Below, in pieces: positions 38,740 to 49,080 of a DNA stretch of 64,000 nt. The notes beneath the pieces are model-generated. The model saw nothing but the letters and a program-made list of their open reading frames with translations, did not search any database and was not told the DNA's origin. Origin of the DNA: Dictyobacter kobayashii (GTDB lineage Bacteria; Chloroflexota; Ktedonobacteria; Ktedonobacterales; Ktedonobacteraceae); assembly GCF_003967555.1 (NCBI RefSeq), contig NZ_BIFS01000001.1, positions 2,356,001-2,420,000 on the forward strand, read 5' to 3'. Position 1 is the stretch's first letter; each line of letters begins with the position of its first letter. A program made the translations under genes and the position numbers.

Positions 38740-39729
38740 TCAAGATAACGCACGACGAATAGCTTCCAGGTTCTTCGTCGGGGTTTCAGGAGCGATGGAA
38801 CAGCCTGGCGCCAACAGTAATCCCTGTCCGCCCGTTTGCTCAAGGACTGCACCAATCTCGTCTTGTATCTGTCCCGGCGTCCCCTTTTTAAGGGTGCTGT
38901 GCTCATTGAGGCCACCCATAACGGCTTTACCTGAGCGCAGACGACCATCACGTAGATCGGGATTGCCCGCCAGTCCAGGTGCCCAGCTGATGGCCTGGAC
39001 CGGATAACTGGCCAGGAGATCAAAGTAGATGTGGGAACCACAGTTGTGCAGGATATTAAATTTGCTGCGGCTCTTGATGGCATCTAAAAATTCAAGGTCA
39101 TATTGTTCGCCAAATTCGCGGTATTGGTCTTGCGTGAGCAGTCCAGCACTGGCCCAACCATTGGTCGCGTAGAAAATGCCGCTCGCGCCTTGCTCCAGAC
39201 AGGCGATGGCGTAATTGATCAGGGTTTCGGTGATAATGCGTAAGGCTGTATGCAGGGCACGACGATCTTCGCGAATGGTTAAGAGTATAGGCTCGTTCTT
39301 GTCACCAGCCAGGTAACGGGCCACACCTAAAGGACAAAAAATGGTCTGGGTGAAATAGGCATCATATCCAACTTCATGGTTTACTAATTGCAACACACGC
39401 AGCTGCTCTTCCAGTGACCCCTGATCGGGCTCCAGAGGGCGAATACGCTTCCAGTCTGTGGTACTCTTAATAGGTGTGTATTCGCAGGTAGGAGCTTGAA
39501 ATTTGTGACCCGAGGGGCGATACCTGGCCTTCCAACCCTCAACCAGGTAAGAGGCACGTGGATTCACTTTGACATAATCCCAGTCGTAGCGATTAAAATT
39601 TTCGGCCACCGCCTCGGAAAATGCTTGAACGTCCCATTCTCTTTCATAATCATGTCCCCATACACTGACGGGCACACGATCCACTTTTTCGCCACGCAGG
39701 GCCGCATCTACGCGTTCTTTTTTATTCAT
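38740..39729 (-). CDS. Uroporphyrinogen decarboxylase (UroD)-family protein
   Basis: About 329 residues with the UroD TIM-barrel: MNKKERVDAALRGEKVDRVP at the N terminus, CPLGVARYL, ASGIFYATNGWAS, NILHNCGSHIYFDLL and GGLNEHSTLKKGT, ending LLLAPGCSIAPETPTKNLEA. The HNCG segment and C-terminal PGCS resemble the cobamide-dependent methyltransferase branch (MtaA/CmuA-like) more than haem-making HemE, and no haem genes are nearby. The ATG at 39729 fits the family start; a TTG at 39762 lacks a ribosome binding site. Confidence 0.85.
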   Translation of the reverse strand: MNKKERVDAALRGEKVDRVPVSVWGHDYEREWDVQAFSEAVAENFNRYDWDYVKVNPRASYLVEGWKARYRPSGHKFQAPTCEYTPIKSTTDWKRIRPLEPDQGSLEEQLRVLQLVNHEVGYDAYFTQTIFCPLGVARYLAGDKNEPILLTIREDRRALHTALRIITETLINYAIACLEQGASGIFYATNGWASAGLLTQDQYREFGEQYDLEFLDAIKSRSKFNILHNCGSHIYFDLLASYPVQAISWAPGLAGNPDLRDGRLRSGKAVMGGLNEHSTLKKGTPGQIQDEIGAVLEQTGGQGLLLAPGCSIAPETPTKNLEAIRRALS

Positions 39730-39805
39730 TGGAATTAATGCTCTCCTGTCATAAAAAAGCAATCAGTCATCCCGCTCGCACGACTGCCGATTGCAGGGCT
39801 GGCTC

Positions 39806-40536
39806 TTATTTATGTGCATCATCAAGGGCTTTAAAACGATATCCGACTCCACGTTCGGTGAGTATATATTGTGGATGCGCGGGATCTTTCTCTAGCTTTT
39901 GACGTAGATAGGTAATATAAAGACGTAGATAATGTGACTCGTCTCGATACTCTCGCCCCAGACCTTCGATAGCAGGGTTTCATGGGTAAGCAGGCGGCCA
40001 GCATTGCTGACCAGGTGATAGAGTAGCCGGTATTCGGTTGGTCGCAGGACAACTTTTTGCCCTCGCACAATTACTTCGCGCCGGGCAAAGTCTATGGTCA
40101 GGTCGTCGTCCACTACGATCTCGGTTTTGCGCGATGGGGGTGCCATCAGTGAACGGCGTAAGAGGGCTCGGATACGCGAAAGAAGTTCACGGGGACTAAA
40201 AGGTTTGGCGATATAGTCGTCAGCTCCAAGATCCAGGCCGTGGATGCGATCTTGTTCGTTCTGCCGCACGGTCAGCATGACGACCGGGACGGTGGATACT
40301 TCGCGAATGGCCCTGAGGGTTTCAAAGCCATCCATCTCGGGCATCATCACATCCAATACCACCAGGTCGGGCAGGTTGTCACGTAACTCGTTGAGGGCTT
40401 CTATGCCGTTGCTGGCTTCGAGCACGCGATAGTGCTCTAATTCCAGATTCATACGCACAAGATCGCGGATACGAGGTTCATCGTCCACGATTAGAATGGT
40501 CATGTCACGCTGATCAAATACTTCCTGTTCCATCAT
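39806..40536 (-). CDS. KdpE/OmpR-type response regulator (frame broken near 39956)
   Basis: Winged-helix response regulator, about 243 residues when repaired. The receiver has [29 protein letters not shown] and IAKPFSP; the DNA-binding domain has [20 protein letters not shown] and [10 protein letters not shown]. There the frame breaks; the C-terminus [20 protein letters not shown] and [11 protein letters not shown] is intact in another frame, ending at TAA 39806. One extra G in the GGGG run at 39956-39959 (minus strand) restores WGREYRDES. The ATG at 40536 overlaps the kinase stop (TGATG), so the pair is translationally coupled. Confidence 0.88.
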
Positions 40537-42194
40537 CAAAAAACCACCATCGGTAACGGCGCTTTCTCCTCACGCGGTAAACTAAACGAAAATGTTGAAC
40601 CTTGACGCAGTGTGCTTTCAACCCAGATGCGTCCTCCATGGGCCTCGATAATCGCTTTACAAATATACAGGCCCAGGCCAGCTCCGGGCGTTGACTGTGA
40701 GAGCGGCTCTCCAACACGGTGGAAGCGATCAAAAATTTGTTCTTGCTCTCGCAGTGCAATACCCATCCCTGCATCTCTGACACTGACAATGACTTCTTCG
40801 CCGGTCACATAGCAGGTTATGGTAATTTCTGGATGCCGTGGTGAATATTTCACGGCGTTATCCAGTAGATTCTGTAAAACCTCCTCGATACGCTCCCGGT
40901 CGGCCATTACGGCTGGCAGGTGTGGCGGAATCGAGAGCGAGATCTGCACCCCGGAGGTCCTGGCTTGCAGACGACGCACCATGCTGCGTATTAAGTTTTC
41001 CAGGTCGAGCGTGATGATATCCATCTGCAATCCATTGGCCTGGATACGCGAAGCATAGAGCAGGTTTCCCACCAGCTTGTTAAGACGGTCGGCCTCTTCT
41101 TCAATCGCAATCAGGCGCGAACGAATCGTCCTGCTATCAAAACGCGCATCCGTACGCGCTAAAGTAGATGCATAGCCTTTGATAATCGCGATCGGCGTCT
41201 GCAATTCATGCGAGATGACAGAGATAAATGTTGAGCGCTGCTCCTCTTGCTGGTGCTCGCGCGTCAGGTCATGCACATTTAAAATGCCGTTCATGGGTTC
41301 TCCGCGCGCGGAACGAACACACGAGGCGGTGACGGCTACCGCAAAGCGCTGACCATCACGAGCACTGATAATCATCTCACGATTAACAACTTCCTGGCCC
41401 GCGAAAGCCTGTAGGATCACAGAATCCTGTAATCCAAGGTCGTTGCCTTGCCGATCTTTGGGGCGCAGGACCTTGATGTAGAATTGACCTAACACTTCGT
41501 TTTCTCGCCAGCCGGTCAGGCGCTCCATAGCCGGATTGAAATCGATGATACGCAATGCGTTGTCGACTGTTAAAATGCCTTCGGTGCTATATTGAAATAT
41601 AGCCGCCAGGCGCCCCTGCTCTTTTAGCAGGGATTGTGAGTGCAGGGCAAAACGTAAGCTGGCCGCGAGCTGGAGCACAAAAAGGTGGAGCGTTGATGGC
41701 TCAGTTCTGTCTTCGTCGCTATTGCGCTCAAAACATGAACGCAGCGTAGCCAGCCGCAAGAAATACAGGGTTCCAAGCGGTCCCGCTTCATCATACAGGG
41801 CCAGTGAACAACATTCAACCCCTTGCCCCTCTACTACGTCTTCAGCTAGCCCTAATTGCGTGGCCAGATCGGGTGGCATCGTCTCTACAACTAATGGATG
41901 CAATGTGTTCGGCTGCATGCTTTCCTGCACATACGCGAGCAGCAATGGCACCGCAGCTTTATTGAGATGATAAAGTGTATATTCGGTACTACTCTGTGGA
42001 TCAAACGCTTCGTTTGAGACCACAAATACACCGGATTCTCCACGCAGCAATTGTATCGCACTACCCACCAAAACCGTCATTTGATCATGAGGATCCTCTA
42101 CCTGCTGCGGCTGGGACCAAGACATAACAGACTCCGCGGTGGAAAATTTCAGCTGGACTTTCCGAAAACGAGGTATACGTTCGAAAAGCTTCAT
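40536..42194 (-). CDS. PAS-domain sensor histidine kinase
   Basis: A soluble kinase of about 552 residues with no transmembrane helix. An N-terminal GAF-like region (about 25-200) precedes a PAS domain ([20 protein letters not shown]), then the His box [21 protein letters not shown] box [11 protein letters not shown]1 DAGMGIA, F box FDRFHR and G2 [11 protein letters not shown]. It is cotranscribed with the response regulator at 39806. Start choice is uncertain: the ATG at 42194 ([10 protein letters not shown]) is used, while the frame is open to 42290. It is divergent from trmD with a short shared upstream region. Confidence 0.9.
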   Translation of the reverse strand: MKLFERIPRFRKVQLKFSTAESVMSWSQPQQVEDPHDQMTVLVGSAIQLLRGESGVFVVSNEAFDPQSSTEYTLYHLNKAAVPLLLAYVQESMQPNTLHPLVVETMPPDLATQLGLAEDVVEGQGVECCSLALYDEAGPLGTLYFLRLATLRSCFERNSDEDRTEPSTLHLFVLQLAASLRFALHSQSLLKEQGRLAAIFQYSTEGILTVDNALRIIDFNPAMERLTGWRENEVLGQFYIKVLRPKDRQGNDLGLQDSVILQAFAGQEVVNREMIISARDGQRFAVAVTASCVRSARGEPMNGILNVHDLTREHQQEEQRSTFISVISHELQTPIAIIKGYASTLARTDARFDSRTIRSRLIAIEEEADRLNKLVGNLLYASRIQANGLQMDIITLDLENLIRSMVRRLQARTSGVQISLSIPPHLPAVMADRERIEEVLQNLLDNAVKYSPRHPEITITCYVTGEEVIVSVRDAGMGIALREQEQIFDRFHRVGEPLSQSTPGAGLGLYICKAIIEAHGGRIWVESTLRQGSTFSFSLPREEKAPLPMVVF

Positions 42195-42270
42195 GCATTC
42201 AATGGAATAGACTTGCCAGTAAGAGGCAACGGTGTTATTGTAACACATATATGTAGAGGTGAGTAGACAC

Positions 42271-42999
42271 ATGCATTTTGACATTTTCACTCTGTTCCCG
42301 GCTATGTTTCAGGGGCCGTTCACTGAGAGCATTCTCAAGCGTGCCCAGGAGCGCGATCTCTTGAGCATCGCTTTGCATAATATTCGCGATGTTACGACGG
42401 ACAAACACCATGTGGTGGATGATTATCCCTATGGCGGTGGGGCTGGCATGGTTATGAAGCCGGAGCCGCTCTTTAATGCCATTGAGGCGGTTCACCAGGG
42501 TGGTCCAATCATTTATCTGACACCTCAGGGACGCCTGTTTAACCAGCAAATCGCCCATGAACTGGCCCTGGAACCACGCGTCACCCTCCTCTGTGGACAC
42601 TATGAGGGCATCGACGAACGTGTCTGCGAACACCTGGTAACTGATGAAATCTCGATCGGCGATTACGTGCTGACCGGTGGCGAGCTGGCTGCTATGATCC
42701 TGGTGGATGCGGTCAGCCGCCTGACCCCTGGTGTGCTGGCGGAGGGCTCGACCACTGAAGAGTCCCACAGCAATAACCTGTTAGAATATCCTCAGTACAC
42801 ACGCCCTCCAGTCTTTCGCGGCTGGAGCATTCCAGATGTCTTGCTCTCTGGTCACCATGCTAATATCGAACGCTGGCGGCGCAAAGAAGCGATCCGCCGT
42901 ACCCGTGAACGCCGACCAGACCTGTTTGCCAAACTTGACCTGAGCAGCAAACAGGATAAAAAAATATTGAAAGAATTGGACGACGAGACCCGTACATAA
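42271..42999 (+). CDS. trmD: tRNA (guanine-37-N1) methyltransferase
   Basis: Methylates G37 next to the anticodon of tRNAs, preventing frameshifting; about 242 residues. It has the SPOUT trefoil-knot sequence: [30 protein letters not shown] and [17 protein letters not shown], and the C-terminal helical domain with [16 protein letters not shown] and [12 protein letters not shown]. The ATG at 42271 has AGAGGTGA upstream and is preferred over GTG 42259. The usual partners rimM, rpsP and rplS are not nearby. Confidence 0.96.
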   Translation: MHFDIFTLFPAMFQGPFTESILKRAQERDLLSIALHNIRDVTTDKHHVVDDYPYGGGAGMVMKPEPLFNAIEAVHQGGPIIYLTPQGRLFNQQIAHELALEPRVTLLCGHYEGIDERVCEHLVTDEISIGDYVLTGGELAAMILVDAVSRLTPGVLAEGSTTEESHSNNLLEYPQYTRPPVFRGWSIPDVLLSGHHANIERWRRKEAIRRTRERRPDLFAKLDLSSKQDKKILKELDDETRT

Positions 43000-43089
43000 A
43001 CGCGCTTCATACGTTCAACTGACTATGAGGCAGCCCCGACACTCTCTTCAGTACAACTCCTGTATTGGGAACAGCTGTCACAGCTGCAC

Positions 43090-43160
43090 CTGATTAACAC
43101 AAATAAGAAGCGGCCCTCCCAAATTTTCTGGGAGGGCCGCTTCTTATTTGTGTTAATCAG
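43090..43160. terminator. Bidirectional 32-bp-arm terminator between trmD and ftsK
   Basis: Perfect 32-bp arms at 43090-43121 and 43129-43160 around AATTTTC. The GC core GCGGCCCTCCCA/TGGGAGGGCCGC is flanked by A/T-rich stem on both sides, so it works for both convergent genes. The ftsK stop codon (43157-43159) lies within one arm. Confidence 0.92.
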
Positions 43161-43492
43161 TCTATCTCTTCATCATCAATAGCGGCTCTTGAGGATGGAT
43201 TATGTTGAAAACGCGACGAGGCCTGACTGCGCAAGAAGTCATTCCTCGCCTTTTCTTCCGCCATAATATCGTCGGCCTCATCAGCCAGACTATGTCCATC
43301 ACCGCCACGGTGGCTGTTGTCGTAGACTTCGCGGGCTCGCCCACCATCCACCGATTGGCCGATGATGCCACGCTGTTCCAGTAAATCAATCAAGCGAGCA
43401 GCGCGTGAATAACCTACTTTGAGGCGCCGCTGGAGCAATGAGATGGAGGCCCGACCCTGCTCACGCACCACTTCTTCGGCCCGATCCAGCAA
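43157..43492 (-). CDS. ftsK: FtsK gamma domain, separated from ftsK by a frame break
   Basis: The DNA-reading winged-helix (gamma) domain that recognises KOPS sites and activates XerD: LDRAEEVVREQGRASISLLQ, RRLKVGYSRAARLIDLLEQRG. In this frame the reading is open upstream through ELRVEHGDEFELEDELLDRA, overlapping the end of the large ftsK frame, and no ribosome binding site precedes it. It is therefore the natural C-terminus of ftsK, detached by one lost base at about 43554. A ~45-residue disordered tail ends AAIDDEEID. Confidence 0.9.
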   Translation of the reverse strand: MLDRAEEVVREQGRASISLLQRRLKVGYSRAARLIDLLEQRGIIGQSVDGGRAREVYDNSHRGGDGHSLADEADDIMAEEKARNDFLRSQASSRFQHNPSSRAAIDDEEID

Positions 43493-43500
43493 TTCATCCT

Positions 43501-46419
43501 CTAGTTCAAATTCATCGCCGTGCTCGACGCGCAGCTCCCAGCCGGGCTCGACCGGGGTTGTTCCTGCACTGCCCGAGGATCAGCACCGAGAGCCAGAGCA
43601 TGCTGCACGATTTGCTGGCGCCAGAACTCGGCCAGACGTTGGGCCTCATCATCACTCAGGAAAGCGCCCTGAATGCGCTCAGGACGTCCAGCATCCGCTG
43701 GTAGGTATAACATATCACCACGTCCCAGCAACCTCTCAGCACCGCCCATATCGATAATGGTACGGGAGTCAACAGCGGAGCTGACCATGAATGAGATACG
43801 CGTTGGAATGTTGGCTTTAATCAGACCTGTGATGACGTCGACCGATGGGCGCTGGGTGGCAACCACCAGGTGAATACCGGTGGCGCGCGCCAGCTGGGCC
43901 AGGCGGCAGATCATACCCTCGACCTCTTCTGGCGCGGCCATCATCAAGTCGGCCAGTTCGTCAATAATGATCACGATAGCTGGCAGGTTGTTCAAAGTGG
44001 TATCGCCTTGCGTCAGTTTCTGGGAGCGCAATTTGCGATAGCCCTCCAGATTACGTACGCCAAGCTGCGAGAAGAGCCGGTAGCGACGCTCCATCTCAGC
44101 TATCGCGTTCTTGAGTAGCGAGACGACTTTCTCAACTTCTACGACGACCGGTGATAGCAAGTGGGGAATCCCATTGTACATGTTCAATTCCACCATCTTG
44201 GGATCTACCATCAAGAGTCGCACATCATCGGGAGTGGACTGCATCAGGATACTGGCAATGATGGCGTTGATCATGACGCTCTTACCAGCTCCGGTGGCAC
44301 CAGCGATCAGCAGGTGGGGCATCTTGGCCAGGTCACCAACCCTTACCAGGCCAGCAACGTCTTTTCCCAGTCCGATTGAGAGCTTGGATTTAACTTTAGC
44401 GGCCTGGAACTCTTTGCTCTCCAGTACCTCACGCAACATAACCAGTCGGCTATTCTTGTTAGGAATCTCAACTCCAACATAAGGACGGCCAGGTACAGGC
44501 GCCTCCATACGAATGGTTTTGGCTTCCATTACCAGGGCCAGATCATTCTGCAGCGCCATAATACGGCTGACGCGCGTTCGCGTCTCGTATACGATCTGTC
44601 CCGAAGCATCGCGCACCGGTACCATCTTGCCGCTCTTTTCGTCTACCACCATTTGTGGCCGACCGGTCGGACGGATACCAAAACGGATAATGGTTGGTCC
44701 GATACTGATATCTTCTTCGCGTACCTCGGCTTCAACACGAAAACTACGCAGCGTATCCTGAATCAGCTTCGCCAGCGCGGCTGTATCTTCAGAGAAGATC
44801 TGTTGCTTGATGCTGTCAGGGGCCTGCAACACATCCAGCTTTGGCAACTGCCAGCTCGATTTAATATGTGGCGTATTGGCATTGGCCACAGCGTCCGCGA
44901 CTTTCTTCGAGACGGCTGCGGTTGCCTGGCGCTGCACCTGGACCGGAGAATTGGGTACATCAGGGGTGGCCTGCCGAATCTGCCGCCCTGGCTTGGAGGC
45001 CGCTGCCCGTGGATTAGAATCCAGTAGCAATGGTTCATTGCCCGGTGAAGATTTTAGCACGATATCATCATCTATCACGGTCGGGTCATCAAATGACAAT
45101 GGCTGCTGACGTGCCCCACGAGTCGCCCCCGTGTGATCCGTGATATCTAATGGCTGCGGATCATGTACGCCCCTCGGCACCATACTGATCTGCTGCTTAT
45201 GCAGGTTGATGTCGTTTAACGGATCTTCATCGTCAAAGTAGTAGCTCTCTTCTTCATCATATGCATACTCCTCTGGCTCGATGGCAATCGTCTTATCGCT
45301 ATAGTCATCATAGCTGTTAAAGCCATCATCGTAATAGATCTCTTCATCAACCAGCGGCTCGGGCTGCCTGGCGACACGCGCTGCCGCTGCCGCAGGCTTA
45401 CCAGAACGCGACGGCAACTGTCGCCGTGAGGGTGTCGAAGGCAGCTCCAGCTGCTCATCGCCCGCATCGATATCCTCAAAATCGTCTAGCGCAGCCCTGC
45501 TAGCCGCGCTATAGCGGCTGAATTGCGGCCTCTGGCCTAGAAAACGCGATGGGGCCACTCCCGGCTCTTCCTCGTCCTCTTCTGCATCGCGCGGCACATC
45601 ACCAATAATGCGCTCAATAAAGTGATACACCATCAGCACATGGGCAAATGTGATGCGAAAAGTAAAAATCGTCACCACTAAAATAAGTCCAATCACCAGC
45701 ACATGCCCTACGGCTGGCGGCCAACCCTGAAACGGCATTGCCAGTATATCGGCCAGCGCACCGGCGGTAAGTGGACCCATAATCAAGCGGCTCTCTAAGA
45801 GCACCAGCAAACAGAGCACGATCAAACCGAAGACCATAGAGTTTCGGATCAATTGCTCGTTACGCAGACTTTCATACAGGCGCGTCACTGCAAACATGAC
45901 AAAACCAAAAGCCAGCACATATGCAGACCAGCCTAGAAAGACCAGAAAGAACTTGCCAATGTTGCCCCAAATCGGCGCCGCACTGAGAATAGTCAAAGAT
46001 GCGAATAACAATAGAGATAATACAAGTAATAATGAATTAGAAATGCGCTGCTGCTGATTTGGAGACAAACTATTCCATTTATCCAGTATCCACTGGAGGA
46101 ATTGAGTATCTTTGGCATCACTGGGTGCTGAAGGAGTTCGTGAAGACCGCGGTGAACGGGAAGACGAATTACTGTTCTTTCCCCCCCTGGCCCCAGCATC
46201 CTGTCGGCTACGCGAAGCTTGCCTGGACGCTCCACCACTCCCACTACTGCGCGAACCCTGTTTTGGCGACGATGAGTTTGAGCGCTGTTCGACCCGTTGC
46301 GAGCTTATTGAACCTTGTCCCCCAACAGCTCGGCTAGCGCGCGAGTAGCCACGATCGAGACTAGGCACTACCCTATCGCCTTTACGCCTCGCCTCTGGTT
46401 TGCGATCGCTGCCTGCCAT
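43501..46419 (-). CDS. ftsK: DNA translocase FtsK (membrane and motor domains)
   Basis: Septal DNA pump that clears chromosome ends at division. Residues 1-115 are basic and Ser-rich; four transmembrane helices lie at about 130-270; a long acidic/Gln/Pro linker follows (270-520). The RecA-like motor has SIGLGKDVAGLVRVGDLAKM, Walker A IAGATGAGKS (about 705) and Walker B VIIIDELADLM, then TQRPSVDVITGLIKANIP. The last ~22 residues of this frame are out of frame; the gamma domain continues at 43492. One extra C in the CCCC run (43554-43557) gives a single product of about 1087 residues. Confidence 0.95.
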   Translation of the reverse strand: MAGSDRKPEARRKGDRVVPSLDRGYSRASRAVGGQGSISSQRVEQRSNSSSPKQGSRSSGSGGASRQASRSRQDAGARGGKNSNSSSRSPRSSRTPSAPSDAKDTQFLQWILDKWNSLSPNQQQRISNSLLLVLSLLLFASLTILSAAPIWGNIGKFFLVFLGWSAYVLAFGFVMFAVTRLYESLRNEQLIRNSMVFGLIVLCLLVLLESRLIMGPLTAGALADILAMPFQGWPPAVGHVLVIGLILVVTIFTFRITFAHVLMVYHFIERIIGDVPRDAEEDEEEPGVAPSRFLGQRPQFSRYSAASRAALDDFEDIDAGDEQLELPSTPSRRQLPSRSGKPAAAAARVARQPEPLVDEEIYYDDGFNSYDDYSDKTIAIEPEEYAYDEEESYYFDDEDPLNDINLHKQQISMVPRGVHDPQPLDITDHTGATRGARQQPLSFDDPTVIDDDIVLKSSPGNEPLLLDSNPRAAASKPGRQIRQATPDVPNSPVQVQRQATAAVSKKVADAVANANTPHIKSSWQLPKLDVLQAPDSIKQQIFSEDTAALAKLIQDTLRSFRVEAEVREEDISIGPTIIRFGIRPTGRPQMVVDEKSGKMVPVRDASGQIVYETRTRVSRIMALQNDLALVMEAKTIRMEAPVPGRPYVGVEIPNKNSRLVMLREVLESKEFQAAKVKSKLSIGLGKDVAGLVRVGDLAKMPHLLIAGATGAGKSVMINAIIASILMQSTPDDVRLLMVDPKMVELNMYNGIPHLLSPVVVEVEKVVSLLKNAIAEMERRYRLFSQLGVRNLEGYRKLRSQKLTQGDTTLNNLPAIVIIIDELADLMMAAPEEVEGMICRLAQLARATGIHLVVATQRPSVDVITGLIKANIPTRISFMVSSAVDSRTIIDMGGAERLLGRGDMLYLPADAGRPERIQGAFLSDDEAQRLAEFWRQQIVQHALALGADPRAVQEQPRSSPAGSCASSTAMNLN

Positions 46420-46800
46420 GTTGCTGGTTCCCTCCTTTTCTAAGAGTCAGACAAGTGTATAATAGCCCAAATGTTCCACAGAAGCAATAGAGGATAGCTC
46501 GGACGTTCGGTAACAGAACCATGTAAAATCTATCTATGGTGCACAATTCCTTCGATATTTCCAAAGCACTTAACCTATTTGCCTATGGGTAGCATGTGAA
46601 TAGCATGCTTGCCAGACTTGTTACAACATATACCTATTAAATATACATAATTACTCACTGGCCTGACGAACGCGGCTTGCCGTCAGACCTTCTTCTTTAC
46701 TATACGGAAATGCGGCCTGATTCGATGGATAATATTATGTCGAGCCGCAATTTCCCATTATAGAAGCTTCATCCACTCATCACATACAAGGGATTACCTT
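46420..46800. other. Gene-free interval upstream of ftsK
   Basis: No gene, RNA or strong repeat is recognised before the palindromes that begin at 46801. The ftsK promoter should be near its right edge of coding, around 46440-46560. Confidence 0.4.
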
Positions 46801-46851
46801 TGTCTCCCCTTCTCCATTCCCGCCTGTGGCGGGAATGGAGAAGGGGAGACA
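46801..46851. repeat. Perfect palindrome with 24-bp arms
   Basis: Arms at 46801-46824 and 46828-46851 around a TGT loop, beginning TGTCTCCCCTTCTCCATTCC. It shares the three-base TGT loop with the family A palindrome at 21585 but not its tail. Intergenic; no coding capacity. Confidence 0.9.
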
Positions 46852-46903
46852 TTCATTGGGGTGTCCCATTTGGGACCTATGACCTATATTTATGTGGGCT
46901 CCC

Positions 46904-47005
46904 CGAGCTGTATTTATGTGGGGTTGCAGAAAATGTGTGAATGCACATTTTCTGCAACCCCACATAAATACAGCTCGGGCGCGCATGCGCACGCACGCAA
47001 AGCAT
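46904..47005. repeat. Family A palindrome (34-bp arms) with conserved tail
   Basis: Perfect 34-bp arms at 46904-46937 and 46944-46977 around TGAATG. The right side continues GGCGCGCATGCGCACGCACG, the family A tail. A partial direct copy of part of the left arm lies just upstream (46884-46899). Confidence 0.9.
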
Positions 47006-47076
47006 AGCAACACAAAAAAAGAGGATGCCCAACATGGGCACCCCCTTTTGCTCGGTTTTTACAGCCTGGAATAAAG

Positions 47077-47100
47077 AAAAATGGATGGCCATCCATTTTT
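47077..47100 (-). terminator. Terminator of the RNase J gene
   Basis: A perfect 24-bp palindrome, AAAAATGGATGG with CCATCCATTTTT, starts six bases after the RNase J stop on the minus strand and is followed by CTTTATT, giving a T-rich 3' side. Confidence 0.8.
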
Positions 47101-47105
47101 CCCCT

Positions 47106-48488
47106 CTAAACTTCCATTACCATGGGCAGGATCATTGGACGACGGCGAGTCTGTTCGTAGAGGAACTCACTGAGCGTATGTTTAATCTTGTCCTTGACAA
47201 AGGACCAATCAGAACCACTATGAGAATGCTTCTCAAAACCATTAAACGCATCCAGGACACGTTGGCGAGAGTTCTCAAGCAGTTCTTCAGAATCACGCAT
47301 ATAGACAAAACCACGCGAGACAATGTCAGGTCCTGCGAGTGGTTGTCCTGTCTCTTTATCAATAGTGAGCACAACCATCAAGATGCCATCCTGGGATAGC
47401 ACTTTGCGGTCACGCAAAACAATTTGTCCAACGTCACCGACGCTGAGACCATCAACAAACACGTTACCAGAGGAAACATGTTCTTTCAGCTTGATCGAAT
47501 CTTCGGTGACATCGATAATATCGCCATCTTCTGCCACAACGATGTTCTCTTCCGGAATACCGAGTGAGAATGCCAGTTTGGCATGTAAGATCAACTGACG
47601 GTATTCACCATGTACAGGTACGAAGAAACGTGGTCGCAACAGACTGAGCATTAACTTCAGCTCTTCTTGCGCTCCGTGTCCCGAGACATGCACATTTGAG
47701 ATGCCCTGGTAAAATACCTCGGCACCCTGTCGGAACAGACTATTGATGGTACGATGCACCATTTTTTCATTGCCGGGTACCGGCGTGGCGGATAAGATGA
47801 CGGTATCCCCTGGCTGAATGCGAATCTGGCGGTGATCCTGGTTGGCAATACGGGTCAACGCGGAGGTTGGCTCGCCCTGGCTGCCGGTACAGACAATCAC
47901 GACCTGATCTGGATTAAACTTGTTGATATCCTCGGGTCGGATCAACATGCCCTTTGGCATGTTGAGGTAACCCAGTTCTATGGCCATCTGCACATTGTTC
48001 TGCATGCTGCGACCCATAAAGGCCACAAAGCGTTCATAACGTTGCGCGGTATCCAATACCTGCTGAACACGTGAGATCAAGGATGCAAAAGTGGCAATTA
48101 GAATACGCCCTGGTGCATTCGCGAAAATCTTGTCAAATGAGTCGTTGATGACACGCTCAGACGGCGTATAGCCAGGCGACTCAACACGTGTACTATCACC
48201 CATCATGACCAGCACGCCATCATTACCGATCTTTCCCAGTAATCCCAGGTCGGCTGGTTTGCCATCAACAGGAGTGTAATCAAACTTATAATCGCCCGTA
48301 TGGACGACTGCGCCGATTGGCGTGTGAAGCACAATGCCAATGGCATCTGGTATGCTATGATTGACTCGGAAAAACTCTGCGAAACAGGAACCAAGCTCTA
48401 CTTGATCACCAGGAGCAATAGCGGTCACGGACACTTTGTCCAGTAAACGATGCTCTTTCAGCTTCACATTAATCAAACCTTGAGTCAA
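47106..48488 (-). CDS. rnj: Ribonuclease J, main part after a frame break
   Basis: Metallo-beta-lactamase/beta-CASP ribonuclease with 5'-3' exo- and endonuclease activity in mRNA decay and rRNA maturation. This frame, from [20 protein letters not shown], holds the second half of the catalytic domain ([32 protein letters not shown], the beta-CASP region with [25 protein letters not shown] and PVHGEYRQL) and the C-terminal domain. The catalytic HxHxDH is in the upstream frame. The two frames join at 48504-48509 if one G (plus strand) is added. No ribosome binding site precedes this frame. Confidence 0.94.
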   Translation of the reverse strand: MTQGLINVKLKEHRLLDKVSVTAIAPGDQVELGSCFAEFFRVNHSIPDAIGIVLHTPIGAVVHTGDYKFDYTPVDGKPADLGLLGKIGNDGVLVMMGDSTRVESPGYTPSERVINDSFDKIFANAPGRILIATFASLISRVQQVLDTAQRYERFVAFMGRSMQNNVQMAIELGYLNMPKGMLIRPEDINKFNPDQVVIVCTGSQGEPTSALTRIANQDHRQIRIQPGDTVILSATPVPGNEKMVHRTINSLFRQGAEVFYQGISNVHVSGHGAQEELKLMLSLLRPRFFVPVHGEYRQLILHAKLAFSLGIPEENIVVAEDGDIIDVTEDSIKLKEHVSSGNVFVDGLSVGDVGQIVLRDRKVLSQDGILMVVLTIDKETGQPLAGPDIVSRGFVYMRDSEELLENSRQRVLDAFNGFEKHSHSGSDWSFVKDKIKHTLSEFLYEQTRRRPMILPMVMEV

Positions 48489-48775
48489 ACGCGTGGCAAA
48501 GATGGGGGGAAATCGAGCATCGGCAAAACATATGGGAGGGCGCCTACGTGGTCTTCGTGACCATGCGTGATCAGAATAGCACGAATACGGTCTTTTTTAT
48601 CCGTAAGATAGCTTGTATCGGGGATTACCAGGTCAACCCCAAACATCTCCTCATCGGGGAACATCACCCCTACATCCACAATGATGATGTCTTCACCATA
48701 CTCTACAACCATCATATTTTTGCCAACTTCTCCCAGGCCACCGAGCGGGACAAGTCGAACTTTTTCTTTTGTCAA
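48485..48775 (-). CDS. rnj: Ribonuclease J, N-terminal part
   Basis: N-terminal segment of the same gene: [40 protein letters not shown] and the zinc-binding [16 protein letters not shown]. The true path continues [16 protein letters not shown] into the downstream frame; here it diverges to PSLPRV and stops. The start is a TTG at 48775 with AGGAGG eleven bases upstream. Combined length is about 555 residues, normal for RNase J. Confidence 0.92.
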   Translation of the reverse strand: MTKEKVRLVPLGGLGEVGKNMMVVEYGEDIIIVDVGVMFPDEEMFGVDLVIPDTSYLTDKKDRIRAILITHGHEDHVGALPYVLPMLDFPPSLPRV

Positions 48776-49080
48776 GGTATAAACAACCTCCTAACCACAA
48801 CGTAGTGCAACTATTTACAATAAAATTACTTTTTATATTTATCTCCACTCCTGCCTCTACCACAGGAGTAAAAGCCAAATTCAGGCAATATTTTGCCATT
48901 TAGAGTGTATCATAACAAGGGAGGCAGGCACAAGTTTTTTTTTGCTTCCAATTTACTTGCTGTTGAAGCGCCTGCACATTCTGTTTTGTGGTATTTTTTA
49001 CTTATTATAACACGTCAGATGTGTAGTTTATTCCATAAACTGATCCTTTAAGAATATTGGATTTTTCTCTGAGAGCATGT
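48776..49080. other. Gene-free interval upstream of RNase J
   Basis: A/T-rich sequence with no recognisable gene; it should contain the RNase J promoter on the minus strand. No strong inverted repeat is seen until 49117. Confidence 0.4.

Noticed and set aside
48485..48488. Two overlapping, separately translated RNase J-like genes (ATGA-style overlap)
   Set aside because: The N-terminal piece stops just after the zinc motif and the second piece has no ribosome binding site; together they make one normal RNase J.
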